Source: Salinarimonas chemoclinalis (lineage in GTDB: Bacteria; Pseudomonadota; Alphaproteobacteria; Rhizobiales; Beijerinckiaceae). From it: a stretch of DNA of 64,000 bases. Positions 26,843 to 35,187 of this stretch are shown here, one piece after another; positions within the stretch are counted from its first letter, which is position 1, and the number at the start of each line of letters is the position of its first letter. The position numbers were made by a program, and so were the translations under genes. The notes under the pieces were generated by a model that did no database searches, was not told where the DNA came from, and was given only the letters and a program-made list of their open reading frames with translations. The stretch is from positions 1-64,000 of the forward strand of contig NZ_JBGMWH010000003.1 of NCBI RefSeq assembly GCF_041514305.1, read 5' to 3'.

Positions 26843-27187
26843 ATGCAGGTTCAGGTCAACACGGATTCCAGCATCGTCGGCGACGACGCCCTCGCGGGCC
26901 GCGTCGAGACCGCCGCACGCGACGCTCTCGGACGCTTCGAGGAGCGGATCACGCGGCTCGAGATCCATCTGACCGACGTGAACGGCGCCAAGCCCGGCCC
27001 GAACGACAAGCGGTGCGTGATCGAGGTCCGGCCGGCGGGCCGCAGGCCCGAGACCGTCACCGACGACGCCGGGACGATCGACGCCGCGGTGTCCGGCGCG
27101 CTCCAGAAGCTGCGTCGCGTCCTGGACGGCACGCTCGGCCGGCTGGACGACCACAAGGGCGCGCCGTCGATCCGCACCGGGATCTGA
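26843..27187 (+). CDS. HPF/RaiA-family ribosome-associated protein (short form)
   Basis: 114 residues of the sigma-54-modulation/S30AE family: IHLTDVNGAKPGPNDKRCVIEVRP is the conserved central strand-turn region. It lacks the C-terminal dimerisation domain of long HPF, so it is a stand-alone YfiA-like domain. Long or short HPFs bind the 30S decoding site and hibernate ribosomes; this small branch is often encoded outside the rpoN locus with stress genes. It starts with a GGAGTGAGCGAGAC ribosome-binding site and is followed at once by a ferric-reductase-like gene. Function in hibernation is inferred. Confidence 0.8.
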   Translation: MQVQVNTDSSIVGDDALAGRVETAARDALGRFEERITRLEIHLTDVNGAKPGPNDKRCVIEVRPAGRRPETVTDDAGTIDAAVSGALQKLRRVLDGTLGRLDDHKGAPSIRTGI

Positions 27188-27189
27188 CG

Positions 27190-28512
27190 GTGGGGGGTCG
27201 CTGGCGCCGCGCGGCATGGATCGCCGGGTATTTCGCACTCGTGTGCGCACCCGTGATCGTCCTCCTCGCCGGAGGACTCCCACCCCCGGGCGAGCGGGCG
27301 TGGGAATTCTCCATGGGGCTCGGCTTCGCCGGCCTCGGCCTCTTCGGCCTGCAGTTCGTGCTCACCGCCCGGTTCCGACGCCTGACGAGCCCGTTCGGCA
27401 TCGACGTCGTCTACCTCCTGCACCGCTACCTCGCCTGGATCGCGATCGGCCTCGTCGCCACGCACTTCGCCATCCTGTGGCTGTTCTACGAGGATGCTCT
27501 CGGCGTGCTGGACCCGCGCGAGGCGCGGTGGGAGCTGACGTCGGGGCGCGCCGCCCTGCTGCTGCTCGGGGCGGCGGTGGTCACGTCGCAGTGGCGCAAG
27601 CCGCTGCGGCTCGAGTACGGCGCATGGCGCTATCTCCACGCCGGGCTGGCGACGCTCGGCTTCGCCGCCGCGATCGCGCACGTCCTCGGCGTCGGGACCT
27701 ACACCACGCTCTCCGGCACGACCGCGATATGGGTCGCGCTCACGGCATCGTGGCTCGGTGCGATCCTGTGGGTGCGCCTCGTCAAGCCGTGGCGACAGGT
27801 CGGCGCGCCCTACCGGGTCATGGACGTGCAGGCCCGGCCCGGCGACGTCGCGACCCTCGCGCTGGAGCCGCAGGGGCATCCCGGCTTGCGGCGGTTCGCG
27901 CCGGGACAATTCGCCTGGCTGACCCTGCGGTCGTCGCCGTTCCTGCTGCGCGAGCACCCGTTCTCGATCGAGTCGCCACCGGAGGAGCTGCCGCGGCTGC
28001 GCTTCGGCATCAAGGCCCTGGGCGACTTCTCCGGAACGATTCGCGACGTGGCACCCGGCGAGATCGCCTACCTCGACGGACCCTACGGCGTTTTCTCGGT
28101 CGACGCGCATCCCGATGCGAGCGGGTACGTCTTCATCGCCGGCGGCATCGGCGTGACGCCGATCCTGAGCGTGTTGCGCAGCCTGGCCGAGCGCGGCGAG
28201 ACCCGCCCCCTCCGGCTGCTCTACGGCAACCCGACGGCCTCGGAGATCACCTATCGCGAGGAGATCGACGCGCTGGCGACGCGCCTCGACCTGACGGTGG
28301 TCCATGTCCTCGCCGACCCGCCGGACGGCTGGGACGGGGAGCGCGGGTACGTGACGCGGGAGATCCTCGAGCGCCACCTGCCCGCCTCGAGGGAGGGCCT
28401 CGTGTGCTTCCTGTGCGGCCCCACGCCCATGACGGAGGCCGCCCGCGCTGCGCTCCAGACGCTCGGCGTCCCCGCGTCGCACATCCGCACCGAGGTTTTC
28501 GAGTTCGTCTGA
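27190..28512 (+). CDS. Ferric-reductase-like transmembrane flavocytochrome with FNR domain
   Basis: About 440 residues from a GTG at 27190, two bases after the previous stop; start uncertain because no strong ribosome-binding site is visible. The N-terminal half has six hydrophobic helices with four candidate heme-ligand histidines in two pairs (VYLLHRYLAW and VATHFAIL; RYLHAGLA and AIAHVLG). The C-terminal half is a ferredoxin-NADP reductase module with the FAD motif REHPFSIE, NAD-binding GGIGVTPILSVLRSL and CGPTPM. The family moves electrons from NAD(P)H across the membrane to iron, oxygen or a periplasmic acceptor (compare NOX/FRE and YedZ-type proteins). The acceptor here is unknown. Confidence 0.87.
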   Translation: MGGRWRRAAWIAGYFALVCAPVIVLLAGGLPPPGERAWEFSMGLGFAGLGLFGLQFVLTARFRRLTSPFGIDVVYLLHRYLAWIAIGLVATHFAILWLFYEDALGVLDPREARWELTSGRAALLLLGAAVVTSQWRKPLRLEYGAWRYLHAGLATLGFAAAIAHVLGVGTYTTLSGTTAIWVALTASWLGAILWVRLVKPWRQVGAPYRVMDVQARPGDVATLALEPQGHPGLRRFAPGQFAWLTLRSSPFLLREHPFSIESPPEELPRLRFGIKALGDFSGTIRDVAPGEIAYLDGPYGVFSVDAHPDASGYVFIAGGIGVTPILSVLRSLAERGETRPLRLLYGNPTASEITYREEIDALATRLDLTVVHVLADPPDGWDGERGYVTREILERHLPASREGLVCFLCGPTPMTEAARAALQTLGVPASHIRTEVFEFV

Positions 28513-28539
28513 GCGCGGCTCCGAGACGCCGTAGGGGAG

Positions 28540-28650
28540 ATGCCGATGAGGATGGAGCGTGCGTTCTGGTTCGCGGTGCTCACGGGCATCGTCTCCATGT
28601 CGCTGGCGCTCGCCTTCGCGTGGCGGGACGCGATCCCGTTCCTCGGCTGA
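28540..28650 (+). CDS. 36-residue single-helix membrane protein
   Basis: The ATG at 28540 is directly preceded by GTAGGGGAG, with two further in-frame ATGs close behind. The peptide has one membrane helix (FWFAVLTGIVSMSLALAFAW) and a short C-terminal tail ending IPFLG. It begins 27 bases after the ferric-reductase-like gene and ends before a hairpin, so it is probably cotranscribed with that flavocytochrome and could be a small accessory subunit. I recognise no family. Confidence 0.55.
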   Translation: MPMRMERAFWFAVLTGIVSMSLALAFAWRDAIPFLG

Positions 28651-28738
28651 GCCCGCGCGTTCGGGCACGGACCGGCTGCGCGTGGCCGCCCCGGGAGGCC
28701 CCTTGCCTCGCACTCCGTTCGGTGGTCTTCCTCCCCGC

Positions 28739-28759
28739 GGGCCGCCCGCGGGGCGGCCC
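28739..28759 (+). terminator. Hairpin upstream of rarD
   Basis: GGGCCGCCC and GGGCGGCCC flank a GCG loop (9-base stem) about 90 bases after the 36-residue protein gene and 12 bases before the rarD start. It may end the upstream transcript or fold in the rarD leader; no U-tract is present. Confidence 0.4.
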
Positions 28760-28771
28760 CTGGAGATCGTC

Positions 28772-29683
28772 ATGGCCGCACCGGCGACGAACGAGGATAC
28801 GGCGGCGGGGTTCGGCTTCGCGGTCTCGGCCTACGTCCTGTGGGGCTTCCTGCCGCTCTACATGAAGGCGCTCGCCCACGTGCCGCCCGTGGAGGTGGTC
28901 GCACACCGCATCCTCTGGTCGATTCCCGTCGCCGCCGCGATCCTCTGGGCGACCGGGCGCACCGGCGACCTGCGCCGCGCGCTCGGCTCGCCGCGCACGC
29001 TCGGCATGGCCGCGATCACCGCCGCCTTCATCACCGTCAACTGGGGGACCTACGTCTGGGCGGTCGGCGCCGGCTACGCGCTCGACGCGGCGCTCGGCTA
29101 CTACATCAACCCCATCTTCTCGGTGTTCCTCGGCGCCGTGCTGCTGAAGGAGCGGCTCTCCCCCGCGCAGATCGCCGCGATCGGCCTCGCCGCCGCGGCG
29201 GTGATCCTGCTCACCGTGCAGAGCGGGCGCGTGCCCGTCGCGGCGCTCGTGCTCACGCTCAGCTGGGGCGGCTACGCCTTCTTCAAGAAGTGGCTGCCGA
29301 TCGGGCCGAACCAGGGCTTCCTGCTGGAGGTGCTCGTCCTCGCGCCGGTGGCCATCGTCGTGCTCGCGACCATCGCGGCGCGGGGAGAGAGCCGCTTCTT
29401 CACGGCAGCGCCGTCGGACGGCTGGCTGCTGATCGGGTCGGGCATCGTCACGGCCGTGCCGCTGATCCTCTACGCCTACGGCGCCAAGGGCCTGAGGCTG
29501 TCGACGATCGGCATCCTGCAATACATCGCGCCCACGATGATCTTTCTCACCGCGGTGTTCCTGTTCGACGAGCCGTTCGGGGGAACCCAGCTCCTCGCCT
29601 TCTCGATGATCTGGGCGGCGCTCGTGATCTACACGGCCTCGCTCGTGCACCGCGCCCGGGGCGCGGCGCGGGCGAAGCCGTGA
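28772..29683 (+). CDS. rarD: EamA-family permease, RarD type
   Basis: 303 residues with ten predicted membrane helices in two EamA repeats. RarD features are the start AYVLWGFLPLYMKALAHVPPVEVVAHRILWS, the mid-protein GYYINPIFSVFLGAVLLKERL and QYIAPTMIFLTAVFLFDEPF. EamA proteins of the drug/metabolite transporter superfamily export small metabolites; RarD substrates are not established (a chloramphenicol-resistance permease name persists in databases). The gene is convergent with the PRC-barrel gene, 37 bases apart. Confidence 0.92.
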   Translation: MAAPATNEDTAAGFGFAVSAYVLWGFLPLYMKALAHVPPVEVVAHRILWSIPVAAAILWATGRTGDLRRALGSPRTLGMAAITAAFITVNWGTYVWAVGAGYALDAALGYYINPIFSVFLGAVLLKERLSPAQIAAIGLAAAAVILLTVQSGRVPVAALVLTLSWGGYAFFKKWLPIGPNQGFLLEVLVLAPVAIVVLATIAARGESRFFTAAPSDGWLLIGSGIVTAVPLILYAYGAKGLRLSTIGILQYIAPTMIFLTAVFLFDEPFGGTQLLAFSMIWAALVIYTASLVHRARGAARAKP

Positions 29684-29720
29684 GCGGCGCCGATTCCGCC
29701 CGCGCCATGGATCTTCGGCC

Positions 29721-30113
29721 TCAGAACCAGTACGGGACGCCGTAGTACCCGTAGACGTTCCGGCCGTATTCCGGATCCGTCCACGGCGTCTCGTCGCGGC
29801 CGTAGCTCGGGGCGGCCTCGAGGGCCCTGGCATCGAGATCGACGACGTAGCCACCCAGCCGCGCATCGTAGTCGAGCTTCTCCCAGGGCAGCGGGTGGTA
29901 GCGCTCGCCGATGCCGAGGAAGCCGCCGAAGGACATCACCGCGTAGGCGACCTTGCCGGTATACTTGTCGACCATGAAGTTGAAGACCGAGCCGAGGTGC
30001 TCGCCGGCCTCGTTGTAGACCGCCGTACCCTCGACCTTGTCCGAGGCGATCAGGCGCTCGGTCTCGTTCTTGGGGACGTCGCCGCGGGGGCCTGTGACGT
30101 TCGTACCTGCCAT
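29721..30113 (-). CDS. PRC-barrel domain protein
   Basis: 130 residues; the PRC barrel spans about residues 16-95 (LIASDKVEGTAVYNEAGEHLG, VDKYTGKVAYAVMSFGGFLGIGERYHPLPWEKL). The tail is rich in Tyr, Asp and Trp (RNVYGYYGVPYWF). Such stand-alone barrels are abundant stress-associated proteins in alphaproteobacteria, related to the photosynthetic reaction-centre H-subunit domain, with no assigned biochemical role. The ATG at 30111-30113 is preceded by a GAGAGGAG-type site. The next gene upstream on the strand encodes a deacetylase-like enzyme. Confidence 0.9.
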   Translation of the reverse strand: MAGTNVTGPRGDVPKNETERLIASDKVEGTAVYNEAGEHLGSVFNFMVDKYTGKVAYAVMSFGGFLGIGERYHPLPWEKLDYDARLGGYVVDLDARALEAAPSYGRDETPWTDPEYGRNVYGYYGVPYWF

Positions 30114-30187
30114 GTCGGTCTCCTCTCGCCTCGGGCCTGGAGCCCATCGGGCGGAGGGAACGGCGGGTCGCCGGCGGGGTTCCGCGG

Positions 30188-31120
30188 TCAGGCCTGTCCC
30201 ATCAGCGCCCGAACGTGCGCGGCCACCGAGCGAGCGAGGCCCTCGAGGTCGTAGCCGCCCTCCAGCAGCGAGACGACCCGCCCCTTCGCCCGGCGCTCGG
30301 CGATGTCCATGAGCTTGAGCGTCGCCCACTGGAAGTCCGCCTCGGTGAGCATGACGTTGCCGAGCGGGTCGCGCCAATGCGCGTCGAAGCCCGCCGAGAT
30401 CACGATCAGGTCCGGCCGGAACGCGTCGATCCGGGGCAGGACTCGGGTCAGGAGCGCCTCGCGGAAGACGTCGGAGCCGTCGCCGGCGGAGAGCGGCGCG
30501 TTGACGATCGTGTCGTGCTCGCCCCGCTCGGAGAGCGCCCCGGTGCCGGGATAGAGCGGCATCTCGTGGGTCGAGGCGTAGAGGACGGAGGCGTCCTCCC
30601 AGAAGATCTCCTGCGTGCCGTTGCCGTGGTGCACGTCCCAATCGACGATCGCGACGCGCTCGGCGCCGTGCATCGTCTGCGCCCGGCGCGCGGCGATGGC
30701 GGCGTTGTTGAAGAAGCAGAAGCCCATCGCCCGGGCGTGCTCGGCGTGGTGGCCCGGCGGGCGCATGGCGGCGAAGGCGTTCGTGACCGTGCCTGCCATC
30801 ACCTCGTCCACCGCCTGGATCGCGGCGCCGGCGCTGCGCAGGGCGGCCTCGAGCGTGCCCGGCGAGAGCACGGTGTCGGAATCGATGGCGACGAGCCCCT
30901 CGCGCGGGGCCGCCTCGACGATCGCATCGATGTAGCGGCGCGGGTGGACGAGGGCGATCGTCTCGTGCTCGGCGCAGGGCGCCTGCTCGCGCACGAGGGT
31001 CATGAAGCGCTCGTCCTCGAGCGCGCGCTCGACCACGCGGATGCGGTCCGGCCGCTCGGGATGCCCGAGCGGCGTCTCGTGGTCGAGGGAGGCGGGATGG
31101 CAGAGGTAGAGGGTCGGCAT
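30188..31120 (-). CDS. Histone deacetylase family hydrolase (acetoin utilization/acetylpolyamine amidohydrolase-like)
   Basis: 310 residues of the arginase/deacetylase fold. The zinc and charge-relay residues are present: RPPGHHAEHARAMGFCFFNNAAI (tandem His), DWDVHHGNGTQ (Asp and His ligands), SAGFDAHWRDP (third ligand Asp) and LEGGYD. Bacterial class II HDAC-like enzymes remove acetyl groups from polyamines or proteins; substrate unknown. The start MPTLYLCHP (31118-31120) matches the family. Confidence 0.92.
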   Translation of the reverse strand: MPTLYLCHPASLDHETPLGHPERPDRIRVVERALEDERFMTLVREQAPCAEHETIALVHPRRYIDAIVEAAPREGLVAIDSDTVLSPGTLEAALRSAGAAIQAVDEVMAGTVTNAFAAMRPPGHHAEHARAMGFCFFNNAAIAARRAQTMHGAERVAIVDWDVHHGNGTQEIFWEDASVLYASTHEMPLYPGTGALSERGEHDTIVNAPLSAGDGSDVFREALLTRVLPRIDAFRPDLIVISAGFDAHWRDPLGNVMLTEADFQWATLKLMDIAERRAKGRVVSLLEGGYDLEGLARSVAAHVRALMGQA

Positions 31121-31274
31121 GAGCGGCGATGTCCTCGGGCGAGCGGCCTGTTCGGCTCTCCTCTCCGGCATCGTCGCAGCCGCCCCCGGGGCTGTCCATC
31201 CCCCGCGGGTTATTCCGCATGCACGGCGGGGGAAACCGATCGGCGTCGACCCCGACCCGCCGCGGGCGGCCTCC

Positions 31275-31460
31275 TCAGGCCGTGCAGGTTCGACCGAACC
31301 GCTCGAGATCCTCCGGAAGCGTCGGCTTCGCCGCCGCCTTCGTCTCGCAGGCCTGCTTGGTCAGCAGGACTCCCCTGAGCGCAGGGAGCGCGATCGGCTT
31401 GAAGGCGGTGCCCCGGGCGGACGCGGCGGGACGAGGTCGGGGGTCTGCTTGGTCGGGCAT
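31275..31460 (-). CDS. Small hypothetical protein
   Basis: A 61-residue open frame from MPDQADPRPRP to ERFGRTCTA. It has two cysteines (KQACETK and RTCTA) and a mid-region rich in Ala, Leu and Lys. I recognise no family, the ribosome-binding site is weak, and high GC makes chance frames common. It sits alone between the deacetylase-like and DUF6498-like genes on the same strand. Confidence 0.35.
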   Translation of the reverse strand: MPDQADPRPRPAASARGTAFKPIALPALRGVLLTKQACETKAAAKPTLPEDLERFGRTCTA

Positions 31461-31651
31461 GATCGGTCCGTTGCTTGCGCGGCGTGCTGTCGGCCGCGGG
31501 TCGACGTCTGGCGTGCGAACCATCCCAGCCTGCGGCGCGATTGTGGCGACCGATGGGCCGGGCGGGCGCGCGGGCCGAACGCGGACCGACGTGCCCTTTC
31601 TGCAACGAGTTTCCCATGTCGCGGACGTGCAATGCACCGCGCACAGCGGCG

Positions 31652-32272
31652 TCAGGGCCGCACCGGCGCGGATCTCGGCCCGCGGTGCTCGGCGACGTGC
31701 GCGGCGAGGTCGACCCCGATCTTCAGGGCGACGAGCAGCGCCAGCGCCAGGACCGGCGCGCCGGAGGCCTCCACCGCGAAGCCGCCGAAGATGATCGTCA
31801 CGTGCAGGACCACGACGCGCCCGTAGGGCGCCGCCATCAGCGCGCCGAGCGTCGTGCGGTCCATCTCGCCGCCCACGACGAAGTTGACGACGAAGGAGAG
31901 CCCGTGGCTCGCCGCCAGCGCCGCGAGCGGCAGGGCGAGCCCCGGCGCGAGCAGGAGGGCGAAGCCCGCGAGGGGCGAGGCGCCGGGCGGGCCGAACAGC
32001 GTCACGAGGAAGATCCCGTGGACGAGGGTGAAGATGCCGTAGTGGATCGCGAAGAAGCCCGCCATCGCGAGCCCCCCGCGCTCGCCGCGCAGCGACACCA
32101 TCCCCATGCGCGCGAGGTTGAGGACGCCGATGACGACGTTCTCCGCCCAGAACAGCATCAGCACGTCGAAAACCCGCCATCCGCCGAGGAGCACGCCCGC
32201 GAGCGGCACCAGGTTGGCGATGACGAGCGCCGCCGATGAGATCAGGACGGGGCGGCGCGGGGGGCTCTTCAT
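31652..32272 (-). CDS. DUF6498-like integral membrane protein
   Basis: 206 residues with about six hydrophobic helices. The segment VFDVLMLFWAENVVIGVLNLARM is the hallmark of this uncharacterised family, and the second half has FGPPGASPLAGFALLLAPGLALPLAALAASHGLSF (in parts). The start MKSPPRRP at 32270-32272 gives an N-terminus that enters the membrane directly. No function is known. Confidence 0.8.
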   Translation of the reverse strand: MKSPPRRPVLISSAALVIANLVPLAGVLLGGWRVFDVLMLFWAENVVIGVLNLARMGMVSLRGERGGLAMAGFFAIHYGIFTLVHGIFLVTLFGPPGASPLAGFALLLAPGLALPLAALAASHGLSFVVNFVVGGEMDRTTLGALMAAPYGRVVVLHVTIIFGGFAVEASGAPVLALALLVALKIGVDLAAHVAEHRGPRSAPVRP

Positions 32273-32405
32273 GCGGGTCTTCTGCGAAGGCGGCACGTGA
32301 CGCCGTGCGACGACCCGTCGCACGGGCGACGGGCCGGAGCATTTCACCCGCGTTCGCCACGCTTGTCGACGCCCGGCGGCATGAAACCGGGGGACGACGC
32401 GTGGA

Positions 32406-33716
32406 TCAGCCCTCCGCGAGGTAGCGCTTGGCGAGCACCTTGCCCTCCTCGACCGCCGGCTGATCGAACGGATCGACGCCGAGCGCATACCCGGTGAGGA
32501 TCGTCTCCAGCATGAAGTGCATGAGGAGATGGCCCATCGCGCGCTCGTCGAGCGTGTCGACGTGGATCGTGCGCACCGGGCGGTGGTTCGCCGCCAGCGT
32601 GTCCGCGGTCGCGCGGCCCTGGGCGGCGACGAGGTCGCCGATCGTCTTGCCGGCGAAGCCGGGCTGGCCGCCGCGCTCGGCGAGGCCGGCGTCGATGCGC
32701 GGCCCCGCGCCCGCGGTGCCCGTCGTGATCACGGTGAAGACCTTGTCGTTGGGTCCGCCGAGATAGAGCTGCAACTGGCTGTGCTGGTCGACCGGACCGA
32801 TCGCGGCGACCGGCTGCGAGCCCTTGCCGTCCTTGCCGAGGCTCTCGGCCCAGAGCTGCACCCACCAGCGGGTGAAGCGCTCGAGGCGGTCGGCGTAGGC
32901 CATCACCACCGAGATCGGCTTGGCTTCGAGCGCGAAGGCGATGGCGAAGGCCGCGCCCTGGCCGATCGGGCTGTCGGCGCCGCCATCCGCGTCCATGACC
33001 GGCGCGAGCGCGTCGGCGGCGCCGGCGCGAATCGCGGCGATGTCGAGGCCCGTCACCGCGGCGGGGAGCAGGCCGACGTTGGTGAGGACCGAGTAGCGCC
33101 CGCCGATGCCGGTGTGGTGGGCGAGGATCGGCGCGCCGGTGGGCTCGAGCAGGTCGCGCAGCGCATTCCTGCCGCCCGCCGGCCGCGGCTCGGAGATGCC
33201 GGTGAAGCGCTCACCCGCGTCGAGGCCGGCGGCGTCGAGCGCCGCGAGCACGGCCATCGTCTGCATCAGCGTCTCGCCGGTGCCGCCGGACTTCGAGATC
33301 GCGACGAAGCGCGTCGTCTCGAGCGGCAGGGCCTGGAGCAGGCGGCCGAAGGTGACGGGGTCGAGGTTGTCCATGAAGTGGACGCGCGGCCCCGCGGCGA
33401 GGCGCCCGACACCCGGCACCGCGTAGTCCTTCAGCTGCGCCAGCGTCTGGGCGCCGAGCGAGGAGCCGCCGGTGCCGAGGAAGACGACGTCGCTCGCGCC
33501 CTCGCGGATGCGGGCGGCGGCGGCGCGGATCTCCTCGAGATCGCCGGTCTCGGCCGGGATGCCGAGGAGCGGCAGCGCGCCGGAGGCGGCCTCCGCGCGC
33601 AGGCGCTTCATCCCGGTCGCCGCCAGCGTGGTGCCCGCCTCGATCGCCGTCTCCGGCACGCCGGCCCCGCCGATGCGCCGGCCGAGCGCGAGGTCGATCG
33701 CGTGCTTGAAAGCCAT
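32406..33716 (-). CDS. pgi: Glucose-6-phosphate isomerase
   Basis: 436 residues, a shortened Pgi compared with the about 550-residue enteric enzyme but typical of several alphaproteobacteria. SIS-domain phosphate-binding motifs FLGTGGSSLGAQTL and ISKSGGTGETLMQ are clear, as are GIGGRYSVLTNVGLLPAA, the conserved QLWAESLGKDGKG and the C-terminal PFDQPAVEEGK. It interconverts glucose-6-phosphate and fructose-6-phosphate in the cytoplasm. Monocistronic as far as can be seen. Confidence 0.95.
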   Translation of the reverse strand: MAFKHAIDLALGRRIGGAGVPETAIEAGTTLAATGMKRLRAEAASGALPLLGIPAETGDLEEIRAAAARIREGASDVVFLGTGGSSLGAQTLAQLKDYAVPGVGRLAAGPRVHFMDNLDPVTFGRLLQALPLETTRFVAISKSGGTGETLMQTMAVLAALDAAGLDAGERFTGISEPRPAGGRNALRDLLEPTGAPILAHHTGIGGRYSVLTNVGLLPAAVTGLDIAAIRAGAADALAPVMDADGGADSPIGQGAAFAIAFALEAKPISVVMAYADRLERFTRWWVQLWAESLGKDGKGSQPVAAIGPVDQHSQLQLYLGGPNDKVFTVITTGTAGAGPRIDAGLAERGGQPGFAGKTIGDLVAAQGRATADTLAANHRPVRTIHVDTLDERAMGHLLMHFMLETILTGYALGVDPFDQPAVEEGKVLAKRYLAEG

Positions 33717-33871
33717 TGCCGTCTCCCTGTTGCCTGTGCGCCGACAGATACGCCGGACGCGGGCCGCGCACCAGCCCCGCGGGCCGATCGCGCGCCTCGA
33801 TCGCGCGGGTCAACGCGCGAGGCCCGCATCGGGGTGCAGGCGCGCGCCCGGCGCCCGGAAGGCGCCGGGGT

Positions 33872-35146
33872 TCAGAGCTCCGGCTTGCCGGCGATCACGG
33901 TGAGCATGCGCCCGTCGCCCAGCATGCGCGCGCCGGCGCGGCGGACGTCCTCGAGCGTCACCGCCGAGACCAGCGCGTTGCGGCGGGCCACGTAGTCGAT
34001 GCCGAGATCGTTGAAGGCGATCTGCACGAGCTGGCTCGCGATCTTGGTCGACGTGTCGAAGCCCAGCGGATAGGAGCCGGTGAGATAGGCCTTGGCCTTC
34101 TCGAGCTCCTCCGCCGCGGGTCCCTCCTCGCGCAGCCGGTCGATCTCGCCGGCGATCACGCCGAGCGCCTCGGCCACGCGCTCGTTCTTCGTCGCGGTGA
34201 AGCCCCAGGTCATCGATGCCGCGCGGAAGGTCGCGAGCGAGGTGCCGACCGAGTAGGCGAGCCCGCGCTTCTCGCGCACCTCCTGGAACAGACGCGAGGT
34301 GAAGGCGCCGCCGCCGAGCACGTGGTTGAGCACGTAGGCCGGCACGAAGTCGGGGTCCGACCAGGGCAGGCCGTTCATGGCGAAGCGGATGACGGACTGG
34401 GGGACGTCGATCTCGACCACGTGCCGCGCGCCGACCTCCGCGAGCGCGGTGGGCGCCACGGGGGCGAGGGTGGGCTGCGCGGGGAGCGCGCCGAAGGCGT
34501 GGTCCACCCGCCGCGCCACCTCGTCGGCGCCTATGGCGCCGACGACCGCGACCTTCAAGTGTCCGCGCGCGGCCTGCGCCCGATGGAGCGCGACGACGTC
34601 CGCGCGCGAGATCGCGGGCAGGCTGTCGAGCGTGCCGGAGGTCGGCGTGCCGTAGGGATGGCCCGGGAAGGCCTCCGCGAAGAAGCGCCGGGAGGCGACG
34701 GTGCCCGGGTCCTTCATCTGGTAGCGCAGGCCCGCCATCGACTGCGCGCGCACCCGCTCGACGTCCTCCTCGTCGAAGCGCGGCTCGACGAGCGCCAGGC
34801 GCAGCAGGTCGAACGCCTCGTCGGCGTGGCGGGTCAGCGTCTTCATCGAGCCGCCCAGCGAATCGGGGCCGGCGTTGAAGGACAGCTCGATCGCCCGGTC
34901 GGCCAGGCGCTCGTGGAAGGCGGCGGAGGGATGGGGACCCGCGCCCTCGTCGAGGAGCCGCGCGGTCGTCTGCGCGAGGCCGGCCTTGCCCGCGGGATCC
35001 TGCGCGGCGCCGCCCTCGAAGAGGAACGACAGCGCCACCAGCGGGACGACGTGCGATTCGACGTGCCAGACCTCGATGCCGGCGGGCGTGATCACGCGCC
35101 CGACCTTCGCGGGAGGGGCGGTCACGGGCGTGACGGCGACGGACAT
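33872..35146 (-). CDS. M16 family peptidase-like protein, non-catalytic partner
   Basis: 424 residues of the insulinase/mitochondrial-processing-peptidase fold. The position of the zinc motif reads GLAQTTARLLDEG instead of HxxEH, so it cannot bind zinc in the usual way. It does keep the RLFQEVREKRGLAYSV segment with the Arg/Tyr pair that grips substrate in the second half. This is the alpha-like member of a two-gene M16 pair whose other gene, just upstream, has the intact HFLEH. A heterodimeric protease is the likely product. Confidence 0.9.
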   Translation of the reverse strand: MSVAVTPVTAPPAKVGRVITPAGIEVWHVESHVVPLVALSFLFEGGAAQDPAGKAGLAQTTARLLDEGAGPHPSAAFHERLADRAIELSFNAGPDSLGGSMKTLTRHADEAFDLLRLALVEPRFDEEDVERVRAQSMAGLRYQMKDPGTVASRRFFAEAFPGHPYGTPTSGTLDSLPAISRADVVALHRAQAARGHLKVAVVGAIGADEVARRVDHAFGALPAQPTLAPVAPTALAEVGARHVVEIDVPQSVIRFAMNGLPWSDPDFVPAYVLNHVLGGGAFTSRLFQEVREKRGLAYSVGTSLATFRAASMTWGFTATKNERVAEALGVIAGEIDRLREEGPAAEELEKAKAYLTGSYPLGFDTSTKIASQLVQIAFNDLGIDYVARRNALVSAVTLEDVRRAGARMLGDGRMLTVIAGKPEL

Positions 35147-35187
35147 GGTTGTTCCTTCCCGGGGGCCTTCCCCGAATGCGTGGCGCC

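Noticed and set aside
31461..31651. Possible gene or RNA between the small hypothetical and the DUF6498-like gene
   Set aside because: No frame with a ribosome-binding site or recognisable motif and no convincing structure.
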